Shown here in pieces: positions 1 through 9,559 of a stretch of 64,000 nt of DNA; within the stretch, counting starts at the first letter, position 1; each line of letters starts with the position of its first letter. Source of the DNA: Eubacterium sp. (GTDB lineage Bacteria > Bacillota > Clostridia > Lachnospirales > Lachnospiraceae); NCBI GenBank assembly GCA_017433825.1, contig JAFRGL010000025.1:62001-126000 (forward strand). Direction: 5' to 3'. The translations under genes were made by a program, and so were the position numbers. The notes under the pieces are model-generated. The model was given only the letters and a program-made list of their open reading frames with translations. It was not told where the DNA came from and did no database searches.

Positions 1-81
1 TACCCGAAATCAGACGGTTTTGCAGCTGTAAATTTTTCAGGCTGAAACGACCTACCGGCTGTTTTTCTGTCGGAACTGATT

Positions 82-1050
82 TTAATTGTTTGTTAATTCT
101 GAGTGTTTAAACGATGTCAGCCCGGTATCGGAGAAGCGCTCTTTCCATCTGCCGACCGGGCAGTAAATCAGGCATTTCTCGCAGAAACTTCTCGGATAAT
201 GCTCCATGCCGCCGCCTGCTATCGGCTTCTTTTCGAAGGCCGCCTCCAGTTCCTCATCTGTGGGATGATTGGAAGATACCAGATCCGGCACAGGGGCACG
301 GCCCTTAAATTCACTTCGCAGTGCCAGGGATGCTACCGTACAGGCATTGGCGTCTATGTCCGAAACCGTCTGTTTCTTTCCCTTTACCCTTATTTCCATT
401 GCGCATCCTGCACAAGGCTCCGGAATAGCGCCGGTCGGGCACACCTTTGCGCAGATACCGCATTCTTCCGGATTGCACAGAACAGGTCCGTCATAAGGGG
501 CGTCAGGCGTAAGTTCCAGCGTGGTAATCACCGCTGTAAGCATCTGTCTGGGACCGTATTCCGGGGTGAGGAAACGTCTGCTCCAGCCGAATTCACCTAA
601 GCCCGCGGCCAGTGCCGCCTTGCCGATATCCAGGGGCATGCCCTGACCGTATGGGTCGGCAAAGAATTTGCCCGGCGCGTGTTTCCAGCGCATGCTCTGC
701 ATCACGTTGAACGGGCAGGGGACGGAAACCGCATGGAAGGTGTCTTCCAGATAAGCGGTGATTTTAAAAGCATCGTTGAAAAGCAGGATATTCGGTGCCA
801 GTTCGTCACAGTAGGCCTGATAGGAGCTCTGCGCGCTGAAATTGCCGTCTTCCTTCGCACGGAACATGCCGGATACCGCGCCGTCCGCAAAGCTTCGTCC
901 GAAAACGATAATGCTTTTCGCACCGGGCATAAGATCGGAAGGACGGTGCCCTTCCGGTTCGTCAGAGAGTGCATCTGCGGATGCGAAACCCACAAGGTCA
1001 AGATCATAATTTGTTTTCAGGAATGATTTCAGTTCTTCCGTATTTATCAC
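82..1050 (-). CDS. QueG-like double [4Fe-4S] cluster protein, paralogue 1
   Basis: A 322-residue iron-sulfur protein related to the ferredoxin half of epoxyqueuosine reductase (QueG). The C-terminal half carries CNPEECGICAKVCP (C-x4-C-x2-C-x3-CP), a further CAGC pair, and CEKCLIYCPVG near the end, which fits two [4Fe-4S] clusters. The N-terminal half (about residues 1-170), with a conserved GHRPSDLMPGAKSIIVFG stretch, matches the domain preceding the clusters in this superfamily. The start is GTG with GGGAGG about 12 bases upstream. It is the last gene of a minus-strand set with two paralogues (1401-2363 and 2368-3309). I infer a redox role; the substrate is unknown, and a true QueG is not claimed because the first motif has C-x4-C where QueG usually has C-x2-C. 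Confidence 0.8.
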   Translation of the reverse strand: MINTEELKSFLKTNYDLDLVGFASADALSDEPEGHRPSDLMPGAKSIIVFGRSFADGAVSGMFRAKEDGNFSAQSSYQAYCDELAPNILLFNDAFKITAYLEDTFHAVSVPCPFNVMQSMRWKHAPGKFFADPYGQGMPLDIGKAALAAGLGEFGWSRRFLTPEYGPRQMLTAVITTLELTPDAPYDGPVLCNPEECGICAKVCPTGAIPEPCAGCAMEIRVKGKKQTVSDIDANACTVASLALRSEFKGRAPVPDLVSSNHPTDEELEAAFEKKPIAGGGMEHYPRSFCEKCLIYCPVGRWKERFSDTGLTSFKHSELTNN

Positions 1051-1068
1051 AGCGCATCCATCCTCCCT

Positions 1069-1404
1069 TCAAAGCAGGCCGTTCCGGCGGTCAACCCGCA
1101 GGATCATAAACCCCAGGGTTTCGGAAGACAGTACATTTCCTTCATCGTCCGTTTCCACTTCTTCCACACGTCCCCAACGTTCTTCATCCGTCCAGTCAGT
1201 CTGGTATTTCTCCGGCCCGACTTCCTTAATCCAGGCGCCGTTATCCAGTCCGAAGTACCGTCCGCTGCCGCTGGTTACGGCTCCGGAGTGAAATTCCCGG
1301 CTTTCACCGCCGGTCCTTGTATTGATGACCTTGTAAATATGCTCTCCTTTGTATTCTCTTTTAACTTCCGGATGGAAGCCTGCATGAATAATAATCTGCT
1401 TCAT
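1069..1404 (-). CDS. Small hypothetical protein between QueG-like paralogues
   Basis: A 111-residue soluble protein I do not recognise. It is rich in charged residues, has a GSGRYFGLDNGAWIKEVG segment near the middle and no cysteine cluster, signal peptide or membrane segment. Its ATG overlaps the stop of the upstream paralogue by four bases (ATGA), so the two are translationally coupled, and it is followed 18 bases later by the third iron-sulfur paralogue. Its place inside the set suggests a partner of those proteins, but no function is visible. The coupling and the lack of any better ORF on the other strand make it a real gene. Confidence 0.7.
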   Translation of the reverse strand: MKQIIIHAGFHPEVKREYKGEHIYKVINTRTGGESREFHSGAVTSGSGRYFGLDNGAWIKEVGPEKYQTDWTDEERWGRVEEVETDDEGNVLSSETLGFMILRVDRRNGLL

Positions 1405-2363
1405 TTTCCAGTCTCCTTTACGTCAAAAGAAGAAAATCCGGTGTCGTAAAACCGTTCTTTCCAGTTCCCTAAGGGGCAGTAAAGCCTGCATAAATCACAG
1501 TAATAGTCCGGATAATGGGAGAATGACCAGGATGCTATCGGCTTTTCGGCATAGGCTTTTTTCAGCTCTTCATCTGTCGGGTGGTCGGTCAGTATCTGAT
1601 CCGGGACCTTGTATTTTCCCGCGAATTCCTGCCGGAAGGCCATGGACGCCACCGCGCAGGCATTTGAATTAACACAGGAGACGTTGTAAACCTTGTCGCA
1701 GATCATGAATTCCTCGGTTTTGCCGCCTGCTTCGGGAATGGCTTTTGTCGGACATAAGCGTATACAGATTCCGCATTTTTCCGGATTGCACAGTTTTGGA
1801 CCGTCGTACGGACTGTCATAATCCAGCTCCAGGGTGGTCAGCACCAGCCCGATTCCCTGCCTGGGTCCGTTTTCCTCCGTCACAAAGGCATTATTCCAGG
1901 CAATTTCCCCAAGGCCAGCGGCAACGGCTGCCCGGACGGGATCCAGGATAGCAGTATTGGCTTTCGCTCCAGTAAAGGTGGGAAGAGGAATATTGACGGG
2001 CGTAACATTCTGCATCGGACCGGAGGAAACGGGAACAGCCGTGAAGCCGAAATTCCGCTCAATATACTGGGCAATATTGTACTGCATGAAAAACAGATGC
2101 ATATTCGGGGTCAATTCCCTGCCATAGGAAGCATAGATACTGAAGGCATCCGCATGGCCGTCTTCTTTAGCGCGGAATGCGGCCTGAATGATGCCGTCCG
2201 GAATCTTTTTCAGAAACACAATGATGCTTTTCGCTCCGGGAAGAATATCTTCCGGCCTGTGACCTCCGCGTTCGTCTTCCAGGGCGGAAGCAGGGGCAAA
2301 ACCTGCAGCGTCCAGGCCGCAGTCATCCAGAATATATCTTTTGAGGGTTTCAGTTACTGACAT
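1401..2363 (-). CDS. QueG-like double [4Fe-4S] cluster protein, paralogue 2
   Basis: A 320-residue paralogue of the proteins on either side, with the same order: N-terminal domain with GHRPEDILPGAKSIIVFL, CNPEKCGICIRLCP and the final CDLCRLYCPLG. AGGAGG lies 9 bases before the ATG. The gene begins 4 bases after the previous paralogue ends and overlaps the next gene by 4, so the group is one transcription unit. The conserved cysteine spacing shows all three copies keep both clusters, so none looks degenerate. Family knowledge points to an electron-transferring reductase domain; partner and substrate are not evident. Confidence 0.8.
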   Translation of the reverse strand: MSVTETLKRYILDDCGLDAAGFAPASALEDERGGHRPEDILPGAKSIIVFLKKIPDGIIQAAFRAKEDGHADAFSIYASYGRELTPNMHLFFMQYNIAQYIERNFGFTAVPVSSGPMQNVTPVNIPLPTFTGAKANTAILDPVRAAVAAGLGEIAWNNAFVTEENGPRQGIGLVLTTLELDYDSPYDGPKLCNPEKCGICIRLCPTKAIPEAGGKTEEFMICDKVYNVSCVNSNACAVASMAFRQEFAGKYKVPDQILTDHPTDEELKKAYAEKPIASWSFSHYPDYYCDLCRLYCPLGNWKERFYDTGFSSFDVKETGK

Positions 2364-2367
2364 ATGC

Positions 2368-3309
2368 TCAAACCTCCTCTTTATCGATATACTGGTCCAC
2401 GTCCGTGTTCGTAAGCTTTGTGTCCCGGAATTTTTCGTACCAGCTGCCCACCGGACAGTATGTCAGACAGTTGCCGCATTTCCATGTGGGGTTATGCTGG
2501 ATATAATCCCGTCGGGGATACTTGCTGTAATAACGGTTGATATTGGTCAGATCATCATTAATCGGGTCTTCCAGATCCTGCGGGATGATGTCCGTGCCGC
2601 TTTCATTGAAGTCCTTGCCCGTACCGTGGCACATGATACGGCATTTGTTCCAGTTAACCTGGCCGTAGGCGATTTCCTTGCCGCCGCTTTCCACAATACG
2701 GCCCGAACCTTCCGTATAGGGAGGGATGGCGCCGGTGGGGCAGAGCTTTTCGCAGACATGGCATCTGGCAGGATCGCAAAGCTGCGGTCCGTGATACATG
2801 GGGTCGGGTTCCAGTTCCGCCGTAGTGAGAACAGCGCCGAAACGGTTCCTCGGGCCGAATTCAGGCGTGAGCATCAGGGAACTCCAGCCGAATTCACCCA
2901 GGCCCGCCGCGTAGGCACAGTGCCGCATGCTCATCATCTTGGCACCGTGGGTCGGTCCGCAGGGCTCCGGCATGGCTGTACAGCCCGTGAGTTTTTCCAC
3001 AAAACGGGAAAGGCGGTAATTGGCAAACATCAGCATGTAATTCGGCGCGCCGGAATAGCCGAAAGCGCCGTAAATGCCGTGTACGCCGTAGTTCAAATCC
3101 TCAAATGCCCGGAAAGTGGTTTCAACTGCTCCGTCGGGAAGTCTCGTACAGAATACGATGACGGATTTGCATCCCGGAAGGAAATCTGTGGGATGCTGTC
3201 CTTCCGGAGATTCGTTGAAACGGTCTATACCGGCAATGCCCACTTTGTCCATATGGCATTCATGAAGGACATAGTTTTTAATCTGCTGTGTTGCAGACAG
3301 TTCAGACAT
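2368..3309 (-). CDS. QueG-like double [4Fe-4S] cluster protein, paralogue 3
   Basis: A 313-residue member of the same tandem family, first in the set. It has CDPARCHVCEKLCP and a final CGNCLTYCPVG, plus an extra CRIMC pair that the other copies lack in this form. I chose the ATG at 3309 because AGAGGT lies 7 bases upstream; an in-frame ATG 45 bases further upstream lacks a ribosome site. It lies about 100 bases downstream of an SDR dehydrogenase on the same strand, separated by a strong hairpin. The three copies have diverged clearly, so the duplications are probably old and the copies may use different substrates. Confidence 0.8.
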   Translation of the reverse strand: MSELSATQQIKNYVLHECHMDKVGIAGIDRFNESPEGQHPTDFLPGCKSVIVFCTRLPDGAVETTFRAFEDLNYGVHGIYGAFGYSGAPNYMLMFANYRLSRFVEKLTGCTAMPEPCGPTHGAKMMSMRHCAYAAGLGEFGWSSLMLTPEFGPRNRFGAVLTTAELEPDPMYHGPQLCDPARCHVCEKLCPTGAIPPYTEGSGRIVESGGKEIAYGQVNWNKCRIMCHGTGKDFNESGTDIIPQDLEDPINDDLTNINRYYSKYPRRDYIQHNPTWKCGNCLTYCPVGSWYEKFRDTKLTNTDVDQYIDKEEV

Positions 3310-3361
3310 GTGGTTACCTCTTTTCATAAAATTCCTGCTGAAGAATTTTTCCATATGGAAA

Positions 3362-3386
3362 CTGCCGGTGCATCATGCACCGGCAG
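3362..3386 (-). terminator. Hairpin between SDR gene and iron-sulfur set
   Basis: Perfect 11-base arms CTGCCGGTGCA and TGCACCGGCAG around three bases. On the minus strand it follows the SDR stop and is followed only by a short TTT, so it may end or attenuate SDR transcription or protect the 3' end. Confidence 0.55.
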
Positions 3387-3408
3387 AATAAATGACGTTA
3401 TATGCTGA

Positions 3409-4395
3409 TTATACCGGAGGCTTGTAATCGGCAAACAGGCTTCTGGGTGCCATCATCTTGATTTCGTCCACGGTCCATTTCTCCGGGGAGTATTTGGTCA
3501 CGGATTTCGCGATAATGGGATTGGAATACATGCCGATGTTATTGCCTGCAAGGGAGAAGATGCAGCCGGAATAATCCTTGGCTTCTTCCGTGCAAAGGTA
3601 AGCCAGGAACGGCGCCAGTGTATCGGGAGTCGGGCTCCATTCATACTTCGGCAGGAAGGTTTCACCTACGGTAAGCTTATCGCCGTTCATTGCGGAATAG
3701 GAATCCAGATCAACTGAAGCGCGGGTCTGCGCGAAGGGAGAGAAGGCGTTGCAGGTAATGCCGTATTTGTAAAGCTCCATTGCAACTGCCATGGTCAGGC
3801 CTACAACGCCGGCGTTTGCTACGCAGTATTCCGGATGAAGGATTACATCACCCCAGAAAGCCCTTGAGGTGCAGTTGATGATGCGGCCCCATTTTTTTTC
3901 AATCATGTAGGGAGCTGCAAAATGAATCGTATTGAAATATCCTTTGGGTTTAACGGTTGTGACGCGGTCATAGGTAGCTTCGTCAATTTCGGTAATGGAG
4001 CCGAAGCCGAAGGAGCCGGCAACGTTTGCCACAATGTCAACCGAACCGAATTTTTCAGCAGCGGTTTTTACCATTTCTTCCGCCACATCCCATTTGGAAA
4101 TGTCGCCGAAGAAGGGGAATGCCTTGCCGCCGCGCTGGATAATGGTGTTGGCGGTTGTTTCCGCGTCGCCGTTGAGGTTGGCCATTTTAGCCTCGATATC
4201 CTTCTTCTCCTCATCGGTCTTCTTTGCCCATTCTTCAGGCGTTCCCTGCAGGAACTGGTCGGATGTGGAACCTTTTTTACGGTTGTTGGTGATGACGGTG
4301 GCGCCGTGGCTTGCCAGTTCAAGGGCAACTGCGCGGCCGATGCCCTGACCGGACCCGGTTACGATGGCAACTTTGCCTTCCAGAAATTTCTCCAT
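3409..4395 (-). CDS. SDR-family dehydrogenase-like protein with substituted catalytic lysine
   Basis: A 328-residue short-chain dehydrogenase/reductase fold. The nucleotide-binding TGSGQGIG is near residue 14 and NVAG takes the place of NNAG. The usual Tyr-x3-Lys catalytic pair reads Tyr190-C-V-A-Asn194: the codon for the lysine position is AAC. A charged insertion of about 35 residues (TSDQFLQGTPEEWAKKTDEE and on) follows the second strand and makes it longer than a 250-residue SDR. The ATG at 4395 has AGGAGG 8 bases upstream; in-frame codons further up lack one. The DUF853 ATPase upstream is on the same strand. Function is unknown; the Lys-to-Asn change means ordinary alcohol dehydrogenase activity cannot be assumed. 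Confidence 0.8.
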   Translation of the reverse strand: MEKFLEGKVAIVTGSGQGIGRAVALELASHGATVITNNRKKGSTSDQFLQGTPEEWAKKTDEEKKDIEAKMANLNGDAETTANTIIQRGGKAFPFFGDISKWDVAEEMVKTAAEKFGSVDIVANVAGSFGFGSITEIDEATYDRVTTVKPKGYFNTIHFAAPYMIEKKWGRIINCTSRAFWGDVILHPEYCVANAGVVGLTMAVAMELYKYGITCNAFSPFAQTRASVDLDSYSAMNGDKLTVGETFLPKYEWSPTPDTLAPFLAYLCTEEAKDYSGCIFSLAGNNIGMYSNPIIAKSVTKYSPEKWTVDEIKMMAPRSLFADYKPPV

Positions 4396-4473
4396 GATAA
4401 TTCCTCCTGAAATATTTGCTTTATGATTAAAAATATAATGTTCCTTTTCCTGTAATGCTTTCAGCATTTTCAA

Positions 4474-6006
4474 TTATCTGCCCCTTAAGAGAGAACCCAA
4501 AAGGCCCCTTACCAGCTTGTTGGTAGCCGTGCGTCCGGCGGAAGTGGCAATGCTGCGCATGGATTTTTCAAATTCACGCTTGCTTTTTTCCTTTTTTTGC
4601 TCTTCCTTCAATTCGGCCTTAGCCTGGCGGATGGCTTCCTTGCGCTCTTTTTCTCTTTCTTTTTCTTCTTTCAGGCGCTGTTTTTCCGCTGCTGCCGCAT
4701 CCCTGGCTTCCTGCTCGGCGGTAAACTTCTCAATGAGCATTTCATAGGCGGACTCCCTGTCCACCGGCTCGTTGTATTTTTTCCCCATCTCGGAAACGGC
4801 GATGCTTCCTGCCATGGTTATCTCATCCACCGGGCCCATCAGGCTTTGGGGCGGAAGGATTCCGCAGCGTTGCACCATGCCCGGGGCACCATATTCATCC
4901 ATGAAGGATATCAGGGCTTCACCGGTTCCGCAGGAGGTGATAGCCTCTGCCGTGTCAAAATCCGGATTGGAACGGAAGGAAGCGGCTGCAGCCCGCAGAT
5001 CTTTCTGATCGGCCGGTGTATAAGCCCGCAGCGCGTGCTGGATACGGTTGCCCAGCTGGGCAAGGACGGTGTTCGGCACGTCGGTGGGGGACTGGGTAAT
5101 GAAGTATACGCCAACACCCTTGGAACGAATCAGCCTTACCACCTGTTCTACCTTGGAAAGAAGCTCTTTGGAACCCAGCTTGAAAAGAAGATGGGCTTCA
5201 TCGAAGAAGAAGACCGCCTTCGGGAAGGGCAGATCACCTGCTTCAGGAAGGTATTCATACAGCTCGGACAGCATCCAGAGCAGATAAGTTGCGTAAAGGG
5301 AAGGCTGCTGGAACAGCTTCTCGCAGTTGAGCACATTCACCATGCCCCTGCCGGCTTCATCCTTAACCAGCCAGTCCGCGATATCAAGGGAAGGCTCTCC
5401 GAAGAAAAGCTCCGCGCCTTGGTCCTCCAGCTTGATAAGGCCTCTCTGGATGGCGCCTACGGATGCAGCGGTAATATTGCCGTATTTTGTCTTGTAATCG
5501 GCGGCATGATCGCCTACTTCCTGCAGCATAGCCCTGAGATCCTTTAAATCTAAAAGCAGCATGCCCTGGTCATCCGCTATGCGGAAAACGATATGCAGGA
5601 CACCTTCCTGCACCTGTGTCAAATCCATAATCCTTGCCAGAAGCATCGGGCCCATTTCCGAAACAGTGGCCCGGACAGGCGTACCTTTCTCCCCGAATAC
5701 ATCCCAGTAGGTAGTGGGGTATGCCTTATAGGACCATACACCGCCCAGGTTATACTTGGCGATACGTTTCTGCATGTTTTCACTGTCCACGCCAGGTTTA
5801 ATCATGCCGGAAAGGTCGCCCTTTATATCGGATACAAATACCGGCACGCCGGCATCCGAAAAAGCTTCCGCCATAACCTTTAACGTAATGGTTTTGCCGG
5901 TACCGGTGGCACCGGAACTCAGACCGTGGCGGTTCGCCATGGAAGGCAGCATGCATACCGGCCTGCCGTCAGCCGAACCCATCCAGATTTTGCCGTCAAA
6001 AAACAT
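4474..6006 (-). CDS. HerA/DUF853-family helicase-like ATPase
   Basis: A 510-residue P-loop ATPase of the HerA-FtsK clan, DUF853 (YjgR) type. Walker A GATGTGKT is at residues 32-39 and the Walker B strand reads AVFFFDEAH. The last 80 residues are a lysine- and glutamate-rich probable coiled coil ending in a small basic tail. Length fits the family. The ATG at 6006 has GGAGGA just upstream. Its biochemical role in bacteria is not settled; relatives are predicted DNA- or protein-handling motor ATPases. It runs divergently from icd and is followed by the SDR gene on the same strand. Confidence 0.85.
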   Translation of the reverse strand: MFFDGKIWMGSADGRPVCMLPSMANRHGLSSGATGTGKTITLKVMAEAFSDAGVPVFVSDIKGDLSGMIKPGVDSENMQKRIAKYNLGGVWSYKAYPTTYWDVFGEKGTPVRATVSEMGPMLLARIMDLTQVQEGVLHIVFRIADDQGMLLLDLKDLRAMLQEVGDHAADYKTKYGNITAASVGAIQRGLIKLEDQGAELFFGEPSLDIADWLVKDEAGRGMVNVLNCEKLFQQPSLYATYLLWMLSELYEYLPEAGDLPFPKAVFFFDEAHLLFKLGSKELLSKVEQVVRLIRSKGVGVYFITQSPTDVPNTVLAQLGNRIQHALRAYTPADQKDLRAAAASFRSNPDFDTAEAITSCGTGEALISFMDEYGAPGMVQRCGILPPQSLMGPVDEITMAGSIAVSEMGKKYNEPVDRESAYEMLIEKFTAEQEARDAAAAEKQRLKEEKEREKERKEAIRQAKAELKEEQKKEKSKREFEKSMRSIATSAGRTATNKLVRGLLGSLLRGR

Positions 6007-6116
6007 AGTCTCCTCCGAATATTCAGCAGCTTGTACACTGCAGTATTTGCAATTTATATACACTGGTATTTTATCATAAATGAATTAATAAGAAAACATA
6101 AAAACTGACTTTCTTA

Positions 6117-6144
6117 TTGATTCCGATGACAATATGTGTATAAT
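6117..6144 (+). promoter_or_regulatory. Promoter of icd
   Basis: TTGATT and TATAAT separated by 16 bases, ending 38 bases before the icd ATG; GGAGG follows at the right distance from the start. Confidence 0.65.
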
Positions 6145-6182
6145 ATACAGAAAAACCCGGTTTGTTTTGGAGGAATAGTCAA

Positions 6183-7397
6183 ATGAGTAAAATTCAGATG
6201 AAGACACCGCTGGTGGAGATGGACGGAGACGAGATGACCCGCATTATTTGGCAGATGATAAAGGATGAACTTCTCCTTCCGTACATTGACCTGAAGACGG
6301 AATATTATGATCTCGGCCTGGAAATGCGCGAGAAAACAAAAGACGAGATCACAAAAGATGCCGCAAGGGCCAATATGAAATACGGTGTTGCCGTCAAATG
6401 CGCCACCATTACCCCGAATGCGGCCCGGGTGAAGGAATATAATCTGACAGAGATGTGGAAAAGCCCTAACGGCACCATCCGCGCCATGCTGGACGGCACC
6501 GTGTTCCGCGCGCCGATTATAGTAAAGGGCATTGACCCTTATGTGCCCACCTGGAAAAAGCCCATCACCATCGCAAGGCACGCATACGGCGATGTATACA
6601 AGGGTGTGGAGATGCAGGTGAAAAAGCCGGGAAAGGCGGTATTAAGGTTTGAGCCTGCGGACGGAAGCGAGCCCTCCGAGATTACCATTCAGGAATTTGA
6701 CGGTCCCGGCATTGTTCAGGCACAGCATAACATAGATGAATCCATCAAAAGCTTTGCCGTCAGCTGTTTTGAATACGCGCTGGAAACCGGTCAGGATCTG
6801 TGGTTCTCCACGAAGGATACGATTTCGAAGAAATACGACCACCGGTTCAAGGACATTTTCCAGGAGCTGTATGATATGCAGTACAGGGAAGCCTTTGAGA
6901 GCCGCGGCATGGAGTATTTCTATACGCTTATCGACGATGCGGTTGCCCGTATTATCCGTTCGGAGGGCGGCTTTATCTGGGCCCTGAAGAATTATGACGG
7001 CGATGTGATGAGCGACATGATTTCCACCGCTTTCGGTTCACTGGCCATGATGACCTCCGTGCTGGTTTCACCCCACGGCTATTATGAATATGAAGCTGCC
7101 CACGGCACCGTTCAGAGGCATTATTACAAGCATCTGAAAGGAGAGGAGACCTCCACCAATTCCGTGGCAACCATCTTTGCCTGGACCGGTGCGCTTAAGA
7201 AAAGAGGAGAACTGGATAAGATACCGGAGCTTTCCGCCTTTGCCGGCAAACTGGAACAGGCTGTCATCGAGACAATAGAAAGCGGCAAAATGACCGGCGA
7301 CCTTGCGCTTATCACCAGCCTCACGGATGTGACAAAGCTGAATACGCTGGACTTCATCCTGGCGATCAAGGAAAAACTGGAAGAACTTATGAAATAA
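6183..7397 (+). CDS. icd: NADP-dependent isocitrate dehydrogenase
   Basis: A 404-residue enzyme converting isocitrate to 2-oxoglutarate with NADPH production. It is of the homodimeric type shared with eukaryotic cytosolic IDH, shown by [12 protein letters not shown] near the start, [16 protein letters not shown] for isocitrate binding, and [11 protein letters not shown] near residue 300. The length is typical. The ATG at 6183 has GGAGG upstream; a TTG 21 bases earlier is less likely. It is monocistronic, with its own promoter and a strong terminator. Aconitase and citrate synthase are not nearby. In an anaerobe with a partial TCA pathway its likely job is 2-oxoglutarate and NADPH for glutamate synthesis, which fits proB-proA elsewhere in the window. 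Confidence 0.95.
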   Translation: MSKIQMKTPLVEMDGDEMTRIIWQMIKDELLLPYIDLKTEYYDLGLEMREKTKDEITKDAARANMKYGVAVKCATITPNAARVKEYNLTEMWKSPNGTIRAMLDGTVFRAPIIVKGIDPYVPTWKKPITIARHAYGDVYKGVEMQVKKPGKAVLRFEPADGSEPSEITIQEFDGPGIVQAQHNIDESIKSFAVSCFEYALETGQDLWFSTKDTISKKYDHRFKDIFQELYDMQYREAFESRGMEYFYTLIDDAVARIIRSEGGFIWALKNYDGDVMSDMISTAFGSLAMMTSVLVSPHGYYEYEAAHGTVQRHYYKHLKGEETSTNSVATIFAWTGALKKRGELDKIPELSAFAGKLEQAVIETIESGKMTGDLALITSLTDVTKLNTLDFILAIKEKLEELMK

Positions 7398-7405
7398 ATA
7401 ATTAT

Positions 7406-7432
7406 GGGGACGGAAAACCGTCCCCTGTTTTT
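7406..7432 (+). terminator. Terminator of icd
   Basis: GGGGACGG-AAAA-CCGTCCCC stem-loop followed by a T-rich tail; a classic intrinsic terminator 9 bases after the icd stop. Confidence 0.9.
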
Positions 7433-7447
7433 ATAAATCTGTTTTTC

Positions 7448-9364
7448 TTATTCCATCAGCCCTTCCCAGACAAGATAGGCTTCATCAAGCTCTGCAGTAT
7501 ATTTCTCTCTTTCCAGCGTAAGCCTCGCAAGCTCTGCAGCGTTTGAAGCGTTATCCGGAAGATTGATTTCTTCATCCACGGCTTTAATGGCAGCTTCCAG
7601 CTCTTCGATTCTCTTTTCCGCTTTTGCCAGGTCGTTTTTATGCTTAGTGACCCGGGCTTTGTCTTCCTTGTAGGATTTCCAGTCCGCAGCAGCGTTTCCC
7701 GGTTCTCTGCCGGCTGTATCGTTATCATCCGTACCGGCACCCAGATAAATGCTTTCCAGATGTTCCTTTTTCTCCAGGTAATAGTCGTAATTGCCGTCAA
7801 AGGGTATCAGCTTTGTGCCTTTCAGTTCCAGAATCCTCGTGGCGGTACGGTTGATGAAATAACGATCGTGGCTGACATAAAAGACAGTGCCTTCATATGC
7901 GTTTATTGCATCCTCAAGTATTTCCCGGGAGGGCATGTCCAGATGGTTGGTGGGCTCGTCCAGTATCAGGAAATTGGCGTTGGAAAGCATGAGCTTTGCC
8001 AGGGATACCCGGCCCCGTTCACCGCCGGAGAGGTTGCCGATGGGCTCAAATACCTCGTCATTGGTAAACAGGAATGCCGCACAAAGATTTCGGATTTCCG
8101 TTTCCGTCATCATGGGATGTTCGTCGGAAATCTCCTGAAAAACAGATTTTGACAAATCCAGTTCCTGCTGTTCCTGATCATAATAGCCGATTTCCACATT
8201 TGTGCCGAAAACCATGGTGCCCGCGTCTGCAGGAACGAGACCGTTCAAAATCTTCAGAAGGGTTGTTTTACCGGTACCGTTGCTTCCGATTAAAGCTATT
8301 TTTTCACCCCTGTATACGGAAAAATCCAGCCCTTCAAAAAGCGTAAGCTGCGGGAAGCTCTTGGACAGGCCGGTCACTTCCAGCACGTCGTTTCCGCTCG
8401 TTACGGCCGGCGTCAGCGTCAGGTGCATTTCGGAGACATCTTCAGAAGGCTTGTCCAGCCGTTCAATCTTTGCCAGCATCTTTTCACGGGATTCTGCCCG
8501 TTTGATGGATTTTTCCCGGTTGAAGGATTTCAGCTTGGTAATGACGGCTTCCTGATGGCGGATTTCATCCTGCTGCTTCTGCCAGGCCTTCAGCTGCGCA
8601 CGGCGGACAATAGCCTTTTTTTCGCTGTAGGCGGTATAGTTTCCGGTAAATGTCATAGCGGTTTTATTTTCAATTTCAACCACGCGGGTGACTACCCTGT
8701 CCAGAAAATACCGGTCGTGGGAGACGATAAGCACAGCGCCGGGGTATGAGGACAGAAAGCCTTCCAGCCAGCCGATGGAATCCATGTCCAGGTGGTTGGT
8801 GGGCTCATCCAGAAGCAGGATATCCGGTTTGGATACCAGAAGGCGGCCCAGGGCCACCCTGGTTTTCTGTCCGCCGGAGAGGGTGTCAAGCGGTCGGTCG
8901 AAATCCTCCTCTGCAAAACCCAGGCCTTTTATGACGCCCACGGTTTCACTGTGTATGGCATAGCCGTCCGCCAGTTCAAATTCGTGATTCAGCCTTGCAT
9001 AGGTGTTCATCATAGCTTCCAGCTTTTCGCCGCAGGCGTTTTTCATTTCATTTTCCAGATTTCGGAGCGCTTCTTCCTTTTCCAGCACATCTTTTCTCGC
9101 ATCCAGTACATATTCGTAAACGGTCATATCACCGAAAACATCATGGTGCTGGGCCAGATAACCAACCGTAGAGCCGGACTTAAAGGAAATTTCCCCTGAA
9201 TCCGCAGTTTCCTCACCCATGATGATCTTCAGCAGTGTGGATTTGCCGCAGCCGTTGATGCCGGTGAGGGCGGCTTTTTCGTTTTCTTCTATATGAAAAG
9301 TAATATCCTTGAACAGCAGGGCAGTGCCGAAGGATTTTGCGATATTTGCGACGTTAAGTATCAT
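7448..9364 (-). CDS. ABC-F family ATPase (ribosome-associated)
   Basis: A 638-residue protein with two ABC cassettes and no membrane segment, typical of ABC-F proteins that act on the ribosome. Walker A motifs are GINGCGKST near residue 36 and GSNGTGKTT in the second half; signatures are LSGGQKTRVALGRL and LSGGERGRVSLAKL, each followed by LLDEPTNHLD or LILDEPTNHLD. The linker between the cassettes is charged and helical, and the C-terminal 80 residues look like the coiled coil of the YdiF type. The ATG at 9364 is preceded by GGAAGGAAAG. It reads away from rex. Translation factor versus antibiotic resistance cannot be told from sequence; the long C-terminal coiled coil favours a housekeeping YdiF-like role. 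Confidence 0.9.
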   Translation of the reverse strand: MILNVANIAKSFGTALLFKDITFHIEENEKAALTGINGCGKSTLLKIIMGEETADSGEISFKSGSTVGYLAQHHDVFGDMTVYEYVLDARKDVLEKEEALRNLENEMKNACGEKLEAMMNTYARLNHEFELADGYAIHSETVGVIKGLGFAEEDFDRPLDTLSGGQKTRVALGRLLVSKPDILLLDEPTNHLDMDSIGWLEGFLSSYPGAVLIVSHDRYFLDRVVTRVVEIENKTAMTFTGNYTAYSEKKAIVRRAQLKAWQKQQDEIRHQEAVITKLKSFNREKSIKRAESREKMLAKIERLDKPSEDVSEMHLTLTPAVTSGNDVLEVTGLSKSFPQLTLFEGLDFSVYRGEKIALIGSNGTGKTTLLKILNGLVPADAGTMVFGTNVEIGYYDQEQQELDLSKSVFQEISDEHPMMTETEIRNLCAAFLFTNDEVFEPIGNLSGGERGRVSLAKLMLSNANFLILDEPTNHLDMPSREILEDAINAYEGTVFYVSHDRYFINRTATRILELKGTKLIPFDGNYDYYLEKKEHLESIYLGAGTDDNDTAGREPGNAAADWKSYKEDKARVTKHKNDLAKAEKRIEELEAAIKAVDEEINLPDNASNAAELARLTLEREKYTAELDEAYLVWEGLME

Positions 9365-9458
9365 GATCTTTCCTTCCGGTCCGGGAACATTGTTGTATCT
9401 GTTAGATTTTATTATAATAAAATACAAATCACAAGTATGTTTTGATAGATTTAACAGA

Positions 9459-9487
9459 TTGACAAAAACTGTTTATTCATATATAAT
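9459..9487 (+). promoter_or_regulatory. Consensus promoter of the rex run
   Basis: TTGACA and TATAAT with exactly 17 bases between them, a perfect sigma-A match, 72 bases upstream of rex. It may drive the long plus-strand gene run that follows. Confidence 0.85.
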
Positions 9488-9559
9488 GCACATATTTAAG
9501 ATAGTGGGATACTATATGCAGTAACCAACAGCCAAAATTTCCGAAAGAAGAGGTGGACA

